Source: a virus. Taken from it: a stretch of 37,054 nucleotides of DNA. Of this stretch, positions 6,290 to 13,873 are shown one piece after another. The stretch lies in IMG/VR virus record IMGVR_UViG_3300036715_003268, positions 1 to 37,054 of that record; one strand, 5' to 3'. Numbering within the stretch: the stretch's first letter is position 1; every line of letters starts with the position of its first letter. A program made the translations under genes and the position numbers. The notes beneath the pieces were generated by a model, which saw nothing but the letters and a program-made list of their open reading frames with translations, searched no databases and was not told the origin of the DNA.

Positions 6290-7252
6290 CTACTCATATT
6301 TTTTTAGTATTGTTTGAATTTGCTCTTCGGCATCTTTAATATATTTATAGTCAGAATCATCTGGAGTCAAAAAGTTGTCAAGCCAGTTTCTACCGCTGAG
6401 GTTGAAAAATTTTGTGTACAAAAACTTCATATAGCTTTGCGCAAACTCAATCTTTTCAGATTGATTTAATTTAGAGTTATCTAGCCGTTGGCACCAGCGC
6501 AATACATTATCTAACAGAACCTTATATTGGTCGATGTAATCATAATCAAGATAAGACCTAAGAGTTTTACGTGGCAAATCCAGTTCCATTTGAAATACCG
6601 TCATCATCATTTCATAAGTCCAGTCCTTTCTGAATGTGTAATCCTTGCTGCCGTCAGGTTCGATTTTAATATCAAATAAGAAGGCTTGATTCTCAGGAGT
6701 AAGGTTTTCACGATTATTAGAAATCAGAGTGTGTAACCTGCCGAGCAATATGCTATTGATGGTATTTGCACCATGGAAGGGTGGTCGGCTTTGAAAACGA
6801 CTAGATTTTATTGAAAGTAATTCTGTTATTTGAGAGTCAAATCGCTCAAATAATCTTAAAAGTATTGTGTATTCATTCTGCTGGAAGAATCGCTCACGCT
6901 CTTCTTCGAGTGCCTGTTTTTGAATTTCATTTTGCTGGAAAAATTGCTCACGTTCCTCTTCGAGCGCTTGTCTCTGCATTTGATTTGCTTTTAACTGCTG
7001 CCGAAAGGCTGCGTAGACGAAAACTCCATTTAGTAACCCAATAATCGGTGCAGTCAAACCGCCAATCATGTCCCCAATTTCATTTGGTTTTAAGTCTGTG
7101 TCAGAAGAACAGCCTTTTGCTATCACGATAATGAAAGGTATCCATGCAAAAAAAAATGCGAAGGAATAAACCAACCAAACAGGCAGACTGGTCATCAATG
7201 TTTGCAAGTCTTTATCCACTTTTTTAGGTGTTTTTTCTGATACGGTTTGCAT
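6290..7252 (-). CDS. Putative phage abortive-infection protein (putAbiC-like)
   Basis: 320 aa. Two membrane helices (about 26-47 and 61-84, the second reading GDMIGGLTAPIIGLLNGVFVYAAF) run directly into a coiled coil, then a helical C-terminal domain starting EYTILLRLFERFDSQ. This plan and the GDM-G...F.YAAFRQQL junction match the family named putative phage abortive infection protein. The coiled coil contains a 17-residue tandem duplication (KQALEEERERFFQQNE type, two copies, about 94-127). First gene of an operon with the membrane Mrr nuclease, which is itself unusual and suggests a sensor-effector pair. Confidence 0.7.
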   Translation of the reverse strand: MQTVSEKTPKKVDKDLQTLMTSLPVWLVYSFAFFFAWIPFIIVIAKGCSSDTDLKPNEIGDMIGGLTAPIIGLLNGVFVYAAFRQQLKANQMQRQALEEEREQFFQQNEIQKQALEEERERFFQQNEYTILLRLFERFDSQITELLSIKSSRFQSRPPFHGANTINSILLGRLHTLISNNRENLTPENQAFLFDIKIEPDGSKDYTFRKDWTYEMMMTVFQMELDLPRKTLRSYLDYDYIDQYKVLLDNVLRWCQRLDNSKLNQSEKIEFAQSYMKFLYTKFFNLSGRNWLDNFLTPDDSDYKYIKDAEEQIQTILKKYE

Positions 7253-7334
7253 CTGTATTTGATTGCTTGTTTTTGATTGTAGTGATTGTTAGCACTACGC
7301 ATTTGTAAGTAGTTTGTACTCAAGCAAGTAGATT

Positions 7335-8291
7335 TTACCTCATTACCGAAATCTTCTCCCGCCATTCAATATTCCCCGCCTTAATAGCCAGAAAAGACGC
7401 TCCGACCGCAATATCCGAAAGCGACAAGCGGATGCTCTGCTCTCCGGCTGTGTGATTGTTCGCATAGATTTCACGACGATTACCAAGCATATCCACAAGC
7501 GCAATGCTGACCATTCCGCCAGCATCCAGACGAAAGTTTACCGTACAATCGCTGCTTGCTGGTTGCGGTGCAATCACGGCACGGGAAATTCCTTTTTGCC
7601 TATCATCGTAAACTGAGGTTCTTACTTTGCGAAGTGAATCCAGAAAGCGCTGGTTTACCGGGTTGTTGGCAATGCCAAATCGTGCTTGGGCAATTGTTCC
7701 GGCTCGGTTGCCGTTGTAATCGGTTGTGTCTCCTTTAAGGTTGCTCGGTACAGCAAAGGGTGTGGTCGTGGCAGTTGCAGTTTGAGAGGTACTTAACAAA
7801 GACACTATTCCTGCGGTATTTGCCGACGCAATTGGTCCGGCACAAAAGGCGTGGACACTGCCCACAGTGCCACTAATAGCTACGTTGGGGCGTTTTATCA
7901 TTACCATATCATCGGCTGCAATGTCAAAACGTCCAGTTTCTATGAAATAGGTGGTATTCTGTAAGCCCACACTTATTACCGTGTCTCCCAACCTTTGCAC
8001 TATTCCATTGGTAAGTGGTAACACCAGAAGCGTTCCCGCAGGAACTCGCTGCCAAAGCGACGTGTTGGCAAAGCGATAACTACCAGAACTCAGAGAATCG
8101 GCGTTGAAGCTATTACTGGATGTAGCAAAATCTCGCAAGATATAGCCACGTAGGTCAAAATTATCTCGTACCACCAGAACTTCAACGGTATCAATGAGGT
8201 TTTGCCCTCCATTGCGGTATTTATTGATGAGAACGTCTTGAGCGAAGATGGGTGACGCGTACAGGAAAACAATGAGGAGAAGTAGGCGCAT
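7335..8291 (-). CDS. Secreted lamin-tail-like protein with T9SS sorting domain
   Basis: 318 aa. Signal peptide MRLLLLIVFLYASPIFA, cleaved before QD. Residues about 20-160 resemble a lamin tail domain (INKYRNGGQNLIDTVEVLVVRDNFDLRGYIL). The last about 80 residues form a type A C-terminal sorting domain: PQPASSDCTVNFRLDAGG, then LVDMLGNRREIY, ending REKISVMR. Such domains direct export by the type IX secretion system, known in Bacteroidota and relatives, so the protein would be at the host cell surface or outside. Stand-alone gene inside the cargo block; lysogenic conversion is one explanation, a carried host gene another. Confidence 0.8.
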   Translation of the reverse strand: MRLLLLIVFLYASPIFAQDVLINKYRNGGQNLIDTVEVLVVRDNFDLRGYILRDFATSSNSFNADSLSSGSYRFANTSLWQRVPAGTLLVLPLTNGIVQRLGDTVISVGLQNTTYFIETGRFDIAADDMVMIKRPNVAISGTVGSVHAFCAGPIASANTAGIVSLLSTSQTATATTTPFAVPSNLKGDTTDYNGNRAGTIAQARFGIANNPVNQRFLDSLRKVRTSVYDDRQKGISRAVIAPQPASSDCTVNFRLDAGGMVSIALVDMLGNRREIYANNHTAGEQSIRLSLSDIAVGASFLAIKAGNIEWREKISVMR

Positions 8292-8343
8292 AATGGGTAA
8301 ATAAACTGAATGGAGAAAATTGGTTGTCGTAATTACTGCTTTT

Positions 8344-9133
8344 CTACTGATTTTTTAGCACTGTACTTACTGCTTCTGGTACTGCACGAAAAAATGAATA
8401 CCCCGTCCTGACTTCAATCTTCGCTACTGTTGTTGTGTATGGCTTCCAGTCATTTATTGCCTGTGCAGTGTTGGGCATCATTACAGCAAGTACCTGTGTT
8501 GTTGTTGTGATATTCGACAATGTTTGACCACGTTCTAATACTACGATGATTTTCCAGCATGAGTCAGGTATTGCCACTTTGTTGTTAATCATCGCATCAG
8601 ACTGAAAGACACCGCCAGAAATGAGGTACAGTTCCTTATTTCCCTGCTTACAGAGGCGCTCACACTCTTCCTCAAGTCTGAGCCAACCCAAACGGTTAAG
8701 TTCGGGTGTTTGCGGAATAATATTGGTCATCAGAAATGTACTCCGATTGTCCTCGTCGTTACGTGTTCGTTCCTCGCTGCGCACAAGATGTCCCCTATCA
8801 AAACCGCTGTTCGTATAATCACCATGAGTGACGCGAACGAAACCAGATGGCAGCGATATATCGGTAATAAAATTACCTGAATAACGCGGCGCATCACCGT
8901 ACCAACTTGCATTGAGATTCCATGATACCCAGTTCGGAACATTTCGCTTATTGTTGTAGCTGAGGGCGAATCATTAGGTAATCGTCTGTACTATCTGCAT
9001 CGCGGGGAATACCTGTTTCAAGATGGATACTGCCGTAGCGCAAAGTGTCTGTGCTTGTTTTAGACGTAGAGGTAACGGTTTGGCAAGCAGAAGTACCAAA
9101 TGTTAGGAAGAGAGCAATAATGAGATATTTCAT
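8344..9133 (-). pseudogene. DNA/RNA non-specific endonuclease (NUC1) lipoprotein, frameshifted
   Basis: Two reading frames together encode one NUC1-family nuclease. The first (9133 to 8948) has a lipoprotein signal (MKYLIIALFLTFGTSAC, lipobox GTSAC) and runs to STDDYLMIRPQ. The second, open from about 8970, begins ALSYNNKRNVPNWVSWNLN, carries the active-site motif DRGH (about 8790) and NIIPQ, and ends at 8344. The frames differ by one. At 8960-8970 the bases TTCGCCCTCAG could encode both sides of the break, and an 11-base loss between two copies of it would restore the frame exactly. Either a slippage mutation or a sequencing error; as read, no full protein is made. Confidence 0.8.
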
Positions 9134-9139
9134 TGGGAT

Positions 9140-9979
9140 TCACCGTAATTTTTCAATCCAGAGTATATTTTTGTCAATATCCAGTATTTGCCTATCAATG
9201 AGCATTTTTTGGTTTTCGTGTGGAAATAACGCTGCTTCTTTCTGCAATCGCAATCGAATACGGCTGCTCCTATCCATGCGTCGAGTAGTGCTGCTTTGAT
9301 AGTATGATGTACCAATTTTAGCATTTCGCTGTCGTGCTTCAACCGAAACAGCCTTCATCTCAAGGGCAACTTCTTTCTTCTCAAGAGCAAGCTCTTTTTT
9401 CATCAACTTCAAATCCTTGATGAGTTCTTTTGCTTCTTGCGGCGTATTGGGCGTAAAGTCTATGGCTAGTTCAAGTGCCTCTCTCGTTTTATCAAGCCGC
9501 TCAATCGTGGTAGCAAGTTTTGAACATAAGGCTAACAAATTTGATTTTTCCGATGAGGTTTGTACTCCCAGAGCTAACTTTGATTCGCAGTCAGATAGGA
9601 TATTGCTTATTTCACTGGAAAGTAGTTCAATCCCCTGCACGTACTTTTCAGCTTTTGAATCCCATCTGTCTATGTCTGCAAAAGTTTCGATGTTTTTCAC
9701 CTCGTGAAGAACCATTTGCATTGAGCTTGCAATGTCAAGTGCTTGTTGATGCTTCTCTAGCATATTCGCCTCCAAAGCGCTAGGAACATAATCTTTCACC
9801 GCTAAAACTGTTGGATTGTTACCTTTCAAACGCACAACCAACTTGTAGGGCAAATAGAATAAAGCCCACGTGATAATCAGCGTGAGCAAGCCAATACCAT
9901 ACTGCCCTGATTGTATTGCGCCTAAAAGTATCATGAAGGCAAGGAGAGAAAACAGTCCAAACCAAATTTTCTTGAGCAT
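9140..9979 (-). CDS. Membrane protein with long coiled coil
   Basis: 279 aa, not recognised. Two membrane helices (about 5-22 and 27-47) are followed by a long helical region rich in E and K (about 70-220, including LMKKELALEKKEVALEMKAV) and a basic RRMDRSSRIRLRLQ segment. It ends six bases before the broken NUC1 gene, so the two were probably one operon. Cytoplasmic coiled coil on a membrane anchor suggests a scaffold or sensor; no enzyme motif is seen. Confidence 0.7.
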   Translation of the reverse strand: MLKKIWFGLFSLLAFMILLGAIQSGQYGIGLLTLIITWALFYLPYKLVVRLKGNNPTVLAVKDYVPSALEANMLEKHQQALDIASSMQMVLHEVKNIETFADIDRWDSKAEKYVQGIELLSSEISNILSDCESKLALGVQTSSEKSNLLALCSKLATTIERLDKTREALELAIDFTPNTPQEAKELIKDLKLMKKELALEKKEVALEMKAVSVEARQRNAKIGTSYYQSSTTRRMDRSSRIRLRLQKEAALFPHENQKMLIDRQILDIDKNILWIEKLR

Positions 9980-10112
9980 AATCCCTGAAAATCAATCTAT
10001 AAGTTTATGGAGATTGCCAGCACCGTGCTATAAGTACATGGTATTATTTGCTTGAAACTCTTTCCAATACCAATTCTGTTCCGTACCGATTTCGATACTA
10101 TGGATTACGTTC

Positions 10113-10502
10113 TCATGCTGCTTGCATCTCCTCTCGGTTTAAGAACGTGTCTTTGTATTTGATGTATCGCTTGTAGCAATAATCGGTCAATTTCATGAAT
10201 CTATCTGCTGCTTGCCCCACCATTTTCTGGTCAGATTGCCAATTGATGCGCTCGTGAAAGCCCATGCTCATAAACTTGGGGTTGCCCATCAAGGTAGACA
10301 TATTGACTAGCGGCTCAGGAAACACATCGGATTCAAATTCGCTTTGAATCCACTCTATGGCTGGCAGCAGCCTTTTTCGCAAACCGTTGTCAAGTGTATT
10401 GTCCGCAATGGCTTGTAGTTTGGTATATCGAAATGGCATTCTGTTTTTATCCGTCAAAATAATCAGCACTTCGATGTAATTGATGTAGTTTTCGACTTTC
10501 AT
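10113..10502 (-). CDS. Hypothetical 129-aa partner of the PD-(D/E)XK protein
   Basis: Not recognised. Helical, soluble, with NRMPFRYTKLQAIADNTL and a C-terminal Lys/Tyr-rich helix (YCYKRYIKYKDTFLNREE). The start overlaps the stop of the nuclease gene by four bases (ATGA), so translation is coupled and a complex or joint function is likely. No signal peptide or membrane segment. Confidence 0.65.
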   Translation of the reverse strand: MKVENYINYIEVLIILTDKNRMPFRYTKLQAIADNTLDNGLRKRLLPAIEWIQSEFESDVFPEPLVNMSTLMGNPKFMSMGFHERINWQSDQKMVGQAADRFMKLTDYCYKRYIKYKDTFLNREEMQAA

Positions 10503-11608
10503 ATTGCTTGCATGGAGTAAGATGGTTTTTTATCATATAACAGCACGGCGGCTGCAAAATCGCGCTTGTGGAGGTATAAGTCGGCTATGCCGCCAATTTC
10601 CTTTTTGAACTCACCTTTGTCGGAGAACAAACCCAAGAATTTTTTGGGATTGTTGAAGTAGAAGCGGCATATCTGCTGGCGGGGATTGCCGTCGAGTAAG
10701 ACGTTGAAGTACGACACGGTGTCTTTGAACTGCACCCGCTCTGGATGCACGATGTCGTGCAAAAGCGTCCGCACGGTGTAGAAGCCTTCCCATTCCTCGA
10801 CGGTAGTGACAATTTCTTTCCCTCCGGCAGCCTGTCCATTCTCGGAAATGGTGCCATTTTGTGAACCCGCTATTTGTGCGGTCTTCAGAACTTGGTGAAC
10901 GCGGCTTTGCACAACGTTTTCAAGTGCCTTTTTCACGATGGAACGCATGATGTCAGCGTTTTTGGTAGTGAATTTTGCGTTCGCATCCGACGCATTGATA
11001 AGTAGTTTTACGAACTCGTCACTGGGGCTGTCAAGCTGCCGGACGAGGTATGCCTTTACGTTTTCTGCGTGCATGAGTTGTGTGGCAGTGCGGGTTACGT
11101 CGTCCACATCGAAGGTCTCGCGGGTGAATTGCGACAATTCTTCAATCATAATCGTCTCCGGCTTGGTGAAATCAACCGTGAAAAATGGTGCACTGTCCAA
11201 TACATTAGGGTTTTCGGTGTCGGTGTAAAAGAGATACCGCACACCATCGGTAAGAATCGCAATCGGGCATGACAAGAGCGTTCCGAAATAGCGGTACAGC
11301 TGCGAAGCATGAGCGCTTTCGAGCTTCGCGCCCGGCATCTTGCACTCAATAATAAACGCGATTTTACCTTTTTTCATCACTGCATAGTCAACCTTTTCCC
11401 CTCGTTTGATGCCCGTGTCGGCAGTAAATTCGGGGATGACTTCGAGTGGATTGAAAATATCCCATCCTAAAACGAATTGCAAGAATGGCAGAACAAGGGC
11501 GTGTTTGGCGGCTTCCTCCGTCTGGCATTTGGAGGAGTATGCTTGGATGTGGGTGACAATACCGTTCACATTCTTCTCAACCTGTTTTTCGACTTCTGCG
11601 CGGGTCAT
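10499..11608 (-). CDS. PD-(D/E)XK nuclease-domain protein (HsdR N-terminal type, COG4748-like)
   Basis: 369 aa. Residues about 30-170 form a restriction-endonuclease fold like that at the N-terminus of type I HsdR: LGWDIFNPLEVIPEF, then EKVDYAVMKKGKIAFIIECK with D74, E88 and K90 as the catalytic set. The C-terminal part (about 180-369) is helical and unrecognised. No helicase domain and no methyltransferase or specificity gene are nearby, so this is not a complete type I system. Operon with the 129-aa gene. A DNA-cleaving defence role is plausible. Confidence 0.75.
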   Translation of the reverse strand: MTRAEVEKQVEKNVNGIVTHIQAYSSKCQTEEAAKHALVLPFLQFVLGWDIFNPLEVIPEFTADTGIKRGEKVDYAVMKKGKIAFIIECKMPGAKLESAHASQLYRYFGTLLSCPIAILTDGVRYLFYTDTENPNVLDSAPFFTVDFTKPETIMIEELSQFTRETFDVDDVTRTATQLMHAENVKAYLVRQLDSPSDEFVKLLINASDANAKFTTKNADIMRSIVKKALENVVQSRVHQVLKTAQIAGSQNGTISENGQAAGGKEIVTTVEEWEGFYTVRTLLHDIVHPERVQFKDTVSYFNVLLDGNPRQQICRFYFNNPKKFLGLFSDKGEFKKEIGGIADLYLHKRDFAAAVLLYDKKPSYSMQAI

Positions 11609-11646
11609 ATTTTCTCAGTTTCAATGTTGAATACAATTCCGCTGGC

Positions 11647-12048
11647 TTATTTGGATGCAGCAACTTTTTTCAATTCTTCCAAGAGCGATTTTTCAGGATT
11701 GCCCAATTCGCTTTCTTGGAGACCTTTGAGCGAGCCGTCAGAGTTGGCAAAGTAGAACCACACCGACATTACGCCGTTATTCAACAGCACCGTGACTTTC
11801 CATTTCATGGTGCCGAACGACGGTTTTTCGGCTTGGAGATAGAAATACTCCAGCTCTTTGGCAGAGAATTGCTCGGGCGAATGGGTGTGAGTAATAGTCC
11901 AGACCTCACTTGTGAGTGCTTTTAGGAGCGGTACACGATACCACGTATAGTATTCTTTGTAGGGTATTTCAACAGGTTTTGCTTTGGGAAATTGTGCAAA
12001 AACAGGAGCGCCTACGCAAAACAAGAGAACCAAGAATAATTTTCTCAT
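11647..12048 (-). CDS. Small exported protein
   Basis: 133 aa with signal peptide MRKLFLVLLFCVGAPVFA cleaved before QF. The mature part is short, with EYYTWYRVPLLKALTSEVWTITHTHSPEQFSAKELEYFYLQAEKPSFGTMK reading as alternating strands; no family recognised. Periplasmic or surface location is expected. It is preceded by the 419-base gene-free stretch holding the TCGGTCATTA repeats. Confidence 0.65.
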   Translation of the reverse strand: MRKLFLVLLFCVGAPVFAQFPKAKPVEIPYKEYYTWYRVPLLKALTSEVWTITHTHSPEQFSAKELEYFYLQAEKPSFGTMKWKVTVLLNNGVMSVWFYFANSDGSLKGLQESELGNPEKSLLEELKKVAASK

Positions 12049-12186
12049 TACGAAACCCTTTTCGATAGAAAAACTAGAAAAACACAGTTACACACTGCGA
12101 AATAGTCAAAAAAATATCAACCTTCCAAATTGATTTATTTGAACTTGTGGCTTCCTTAGAAAAAAATAGTTTCTGTGCAATAGCGC

Positions 12187-12258
12187 TCGGTCATTAGAAT
12201 GGGGGTCTCGGTCATTACTTTTGGGCTTCGGTCATTAGTTTGGCATTTTGGGTCATCG
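12187..12258. repeat. Helically phased direct repeats of TCGGTCATTA
   Basis: Exact copies at 12187-12196, 12208-12217 and 12228-12237, and a degenerate fourth (GGGTCATCGG, about 12249-12258). Start-to-start distances are 21, 20 and about 21 bases, two helical turns, so all copies face the same side of the helix. G-rich linkers separate them. They lie in the 12049-12467 gap, which otherwise shows no gene. A protein-binding array or iterons are both possible. Confidence 0.6.
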
Positions 12259-12467
12259 GAGTTGCATGGAAGATAAATTTTACAGTGTACCCTTGTGAAT
12301 GAAATTTACACTCAAAACAGCATAGTAGAGCCATCCACTGAGAAAGACAGTAGAATAGTAATTGAGTATAGAAGTGAAAAATGGAGATTTTACCGACCTA
12401 CAACCCGTGAATATACAAGTAGCGAGAGACCTCGCGCTAGTATCGGAACTCTGTTGATTGCTCTCAT

Positions 12468-12944
12468 TTATTTTCTACGCGCAATGCCGTGATAACGACC
12501 AATCACCACGCCCTTGATTTCTACGGTAGCGTAATCTGCAAATCGAATAGGTTCATAACGAGGGTTTTCCGGCACAAGAATCGGCTCTTGGGACCATAGC
12601 TTTACTTTCAGTCGGTAGGTCTTGACGGTCATTTCGCCGTCAATATCCGCGAGGACAATATCGCCGTCTTGCGCCTCAAGCTGAGAATCAACAAACACAA
12701 GGTCGCCGTTTTCTAAGCCGGCGCCTATCATGGAGTCACCTTTCACCCGAAAAACATAGGTCATTTTTGGGTGCTGCGAAATATAGTCTCCAACAGTTTC
12801 GCGTTCTTCGGGGGGAATATCGTTAAATGATTCTTCGGGCGTACCGCATGGGACACTGCATACAATCGGCATGGAGGCAATATCAAAATCAAGTATTTCC
12901 GCGTTGCCTATTGCTCTACGTTCCTTTTGGGTTTGGTTTTGCAT
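12468..12944 (-). CDS. S24 self-cleaving peptidase, C-terminal half of a split phage repressor
   Basis: 158 aa from the ATG at 12944, preferred over 12980 because AAAGGA stands seven bases before it. LexA/UmuD-type fold: cleavage site C33-G34 (SVPCGTPEE), nucleophile Ser71 in KGDSMIGAGLENGD and Lys108 in EMTVKTYR, 37 residues apart as in UmuD. There is no DNA-binding domain in this protein; it overlaps the end of the upstream HTH gene by 29 bases in another frame. No UmuC follows, so a UmuD role is less likely than a detached repressor domain responding to RecA. Confidence 0.85.
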   Translation of the reverse strand: MQNQTQKERRAIGNAEILDFDIASMPIVCSVPCGTPEESFNDIPPEERETVGDYISQHPKMTYVFRVKGDSMIGAGLENGDLVFVDSQLEAQDGDIVLADIDGEMTVKTYRLKVKLWSQEPILVPENPRYEPIRFADYATVEIKGVVIGRYHGIARRK

Positions 12945-13329
12945 TGGTTTGTCCTTTGATTTTTGTGATAAGAGACTCAAGTGTTTCCAAATCTTCGATG
13001 TCTATAACTCGTTGATTAAACTCCGGCATATCGGAGAGATTACCCACTAACTCTGGTTCGTGTTCTTTGCCTATACCCTGTTTTGCTTTTTTGAGCTTCG
13101 TTCCTGCCTCATTCTTCGCATACATCTCACCTTCACCTGTTAATAGCCAATCTGCACTGATGCCTACTTGCCAAAGCGCCGCTAAAATTTCACCACCTGG
13201 TATGCTGCCTTTTGAAAAATATTGATTCAAGGCATCTGGTCGCTTGCCGATTGCTCTGGCAAGATTTGCTCGTGAACCCTCAAAATGAAGATTCATAGCG
13301 GTTTCTAGCCTTTGTAAAATAACATTCAT
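12916..13329 (-). CDS. HTH DNA-binding half of the phage repressor (CI-like)
   Basis: 137 aa. N-terminal helix-turn-helix: SRANLARAIGKRPDALNQYFSKGSIPGGEILAALWQVGISADWLLTGEGEMY, the usual CI/phage-repressor head in Bacteroidota, followed by a linker and an acidic C-terminus. It reads away from the operator array at 13336-13382 and sits in the standard repressor position against rightward early genes. In related phages this head is normally fused to an S24 domain; here the S24 domain is the next, overlapping gene. Confidence 0.85.
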   Translation of the reverse strand: MNVILQRLETAMNLHFEGSRANLARAIGKRPDALNQYFSKGSIPGGEILAALWQVGISADWLLTGEGEMYAKNEAGTKLKKAKQGIGKEHEPELVGNLSDMPEFNQRVIDIEDLETLESLITKIKGQTNAKPNPKGT

Positions 13330-13335
13330 AAAAAT

Positions 13336-13382
13336 TTATCTTTAATAGATAAAAATATCTTGACAAGCAGATATTTTTATCT
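13336..13382. promoter_or_regulatory. Repressor operator array
   Basis: Three overlapping or adjacent palindromes built on AGATA/TATCT half-sites: TTATCT-N5-AGATAA (13336-13352), AGATAAAAATATCT (13347-13360) and AGATATTTTTATCT (13369-13382). The last two are also exact inverted copies of each other around TGACAAGC. They fill the space between the divergent repressor and early genes and overlap the rightward promoter. Confidence 0.8.
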
Positions 13383-13390
13383 TATTTTTG
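13360..13390 (+). promoter_or_regulatory. Rightward early promoter
   Basis: TTG (13360-13362), 20 bases, TATTTTTG (13383-13390), the same Bacteroidota-type spacing as the promoters near 2.4-2.8 kb. The right operator palindrome abuts the -7 box, so bound repressor would block it. Confidence 0.7.
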
Positions 13391-13439
13391 TTCCCAGATA
13401 CCTCGCAAGGAATATACGAGAAACCTAATATAAAAACTT

Positions 13440-13685
13440 ATGGAAAAGTTGAAATCTCTCAAAGAGAAAAAGGAATGGGAGAAGAAAGAATCCATTTCTT
13501 TTTCGCTGCCACTGGGAATGATTCGAGAACTGAAAAAGTCCGCAGAGAAATACGGACTGAATCATTCTGACATTGTAGAGCAAGCACTTTCAGAGTTTTT
13601 TCCCCTACTGGGTGCCGAAAACGACCTTGAAAGTTATGCTGAGTCCCAACAAGAAGCGTACCAAACGGGAGTGATAGTGCCATGA
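13440..13685 (+). CDS. Ribbon-helix-helix-like early regulator
   Basis: 81 aa. ESISFSLPLGMIRELKKSAEKYGLNHSDIVEQALSEFF has the strand-helix-helix pattern of Arc/CopG DNA-binding proteins (about residues 18-55), flanked by a Lys/Glu-rich N-terminus. First gene of the rightward early operon, in the position of Cro in lambdoid phages. It overlaps the next gene by four bases. Confidence 0.65.
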   Translation: MEKLKSLKEKKEWEKKESISFSLPLGMIRELKKSAEKYGLNHSDIVEQALSEFFPLLGAENDLESYAESQQEAYQTGVIVP

Positions 13686-13870
13686 AACCCACACAAGCAG
13701 AAGTCCTTGATAACCTCAAAGAGGCTATCACCAAACTCAACAAAGCGCTGATAGACGTGCGGGCGTTGGGCATGACGGCAAATCTGACATTCCCCCAGTA
13801 CGATGAAGAATGTGGGCTGCAACGCCTGAAAATCAAGGTTTCCAAACGCGAAACAGTCTTGGAGCTATAA
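13682..13870 (+). CDS. Hypothetical 62-aa early protein
   Basis: Not recognised. An N-terminal amphipathic helix (VLDNLKEAITKLNKALIDVRAL) followed by a short basic C-terminus. Coupled by ATGA overlap to the RHH gene and followed after three bases by the HTH gene, so it is part of the early operon. Confidence 0.6.
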   Translation: MKPTQAEVLDNLKEAITKLNKALIDVRALGMTANLTFPQYDEECGLQRLKIKVSKRETVLEL

Positions 13871-13873
13871 ACC

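Noticed and set aside
5595-6339. Long plus-strand open frames opposite the Mrr-type gene
   Set aside because: They are shadows of the G+C-rich minus-strand coding sequence, with biased low-complexity composition; the minus strand has a clear nuclease domain.
12295-12492. 65-codon plus-strand open frame in the repressor-side gap
   Set aside because: No recognisable sequence, no ribosome binding site, and it runs into the antisense of the S24 gene. The gap is better described by its repeats.
12468-12944. UmuD of an error-prone polymerase
   Set aside because: The spacing of catalytic residues fits UmuD, but no umuC follows and an HTH repressor head overlaps the gene at a phage switch.
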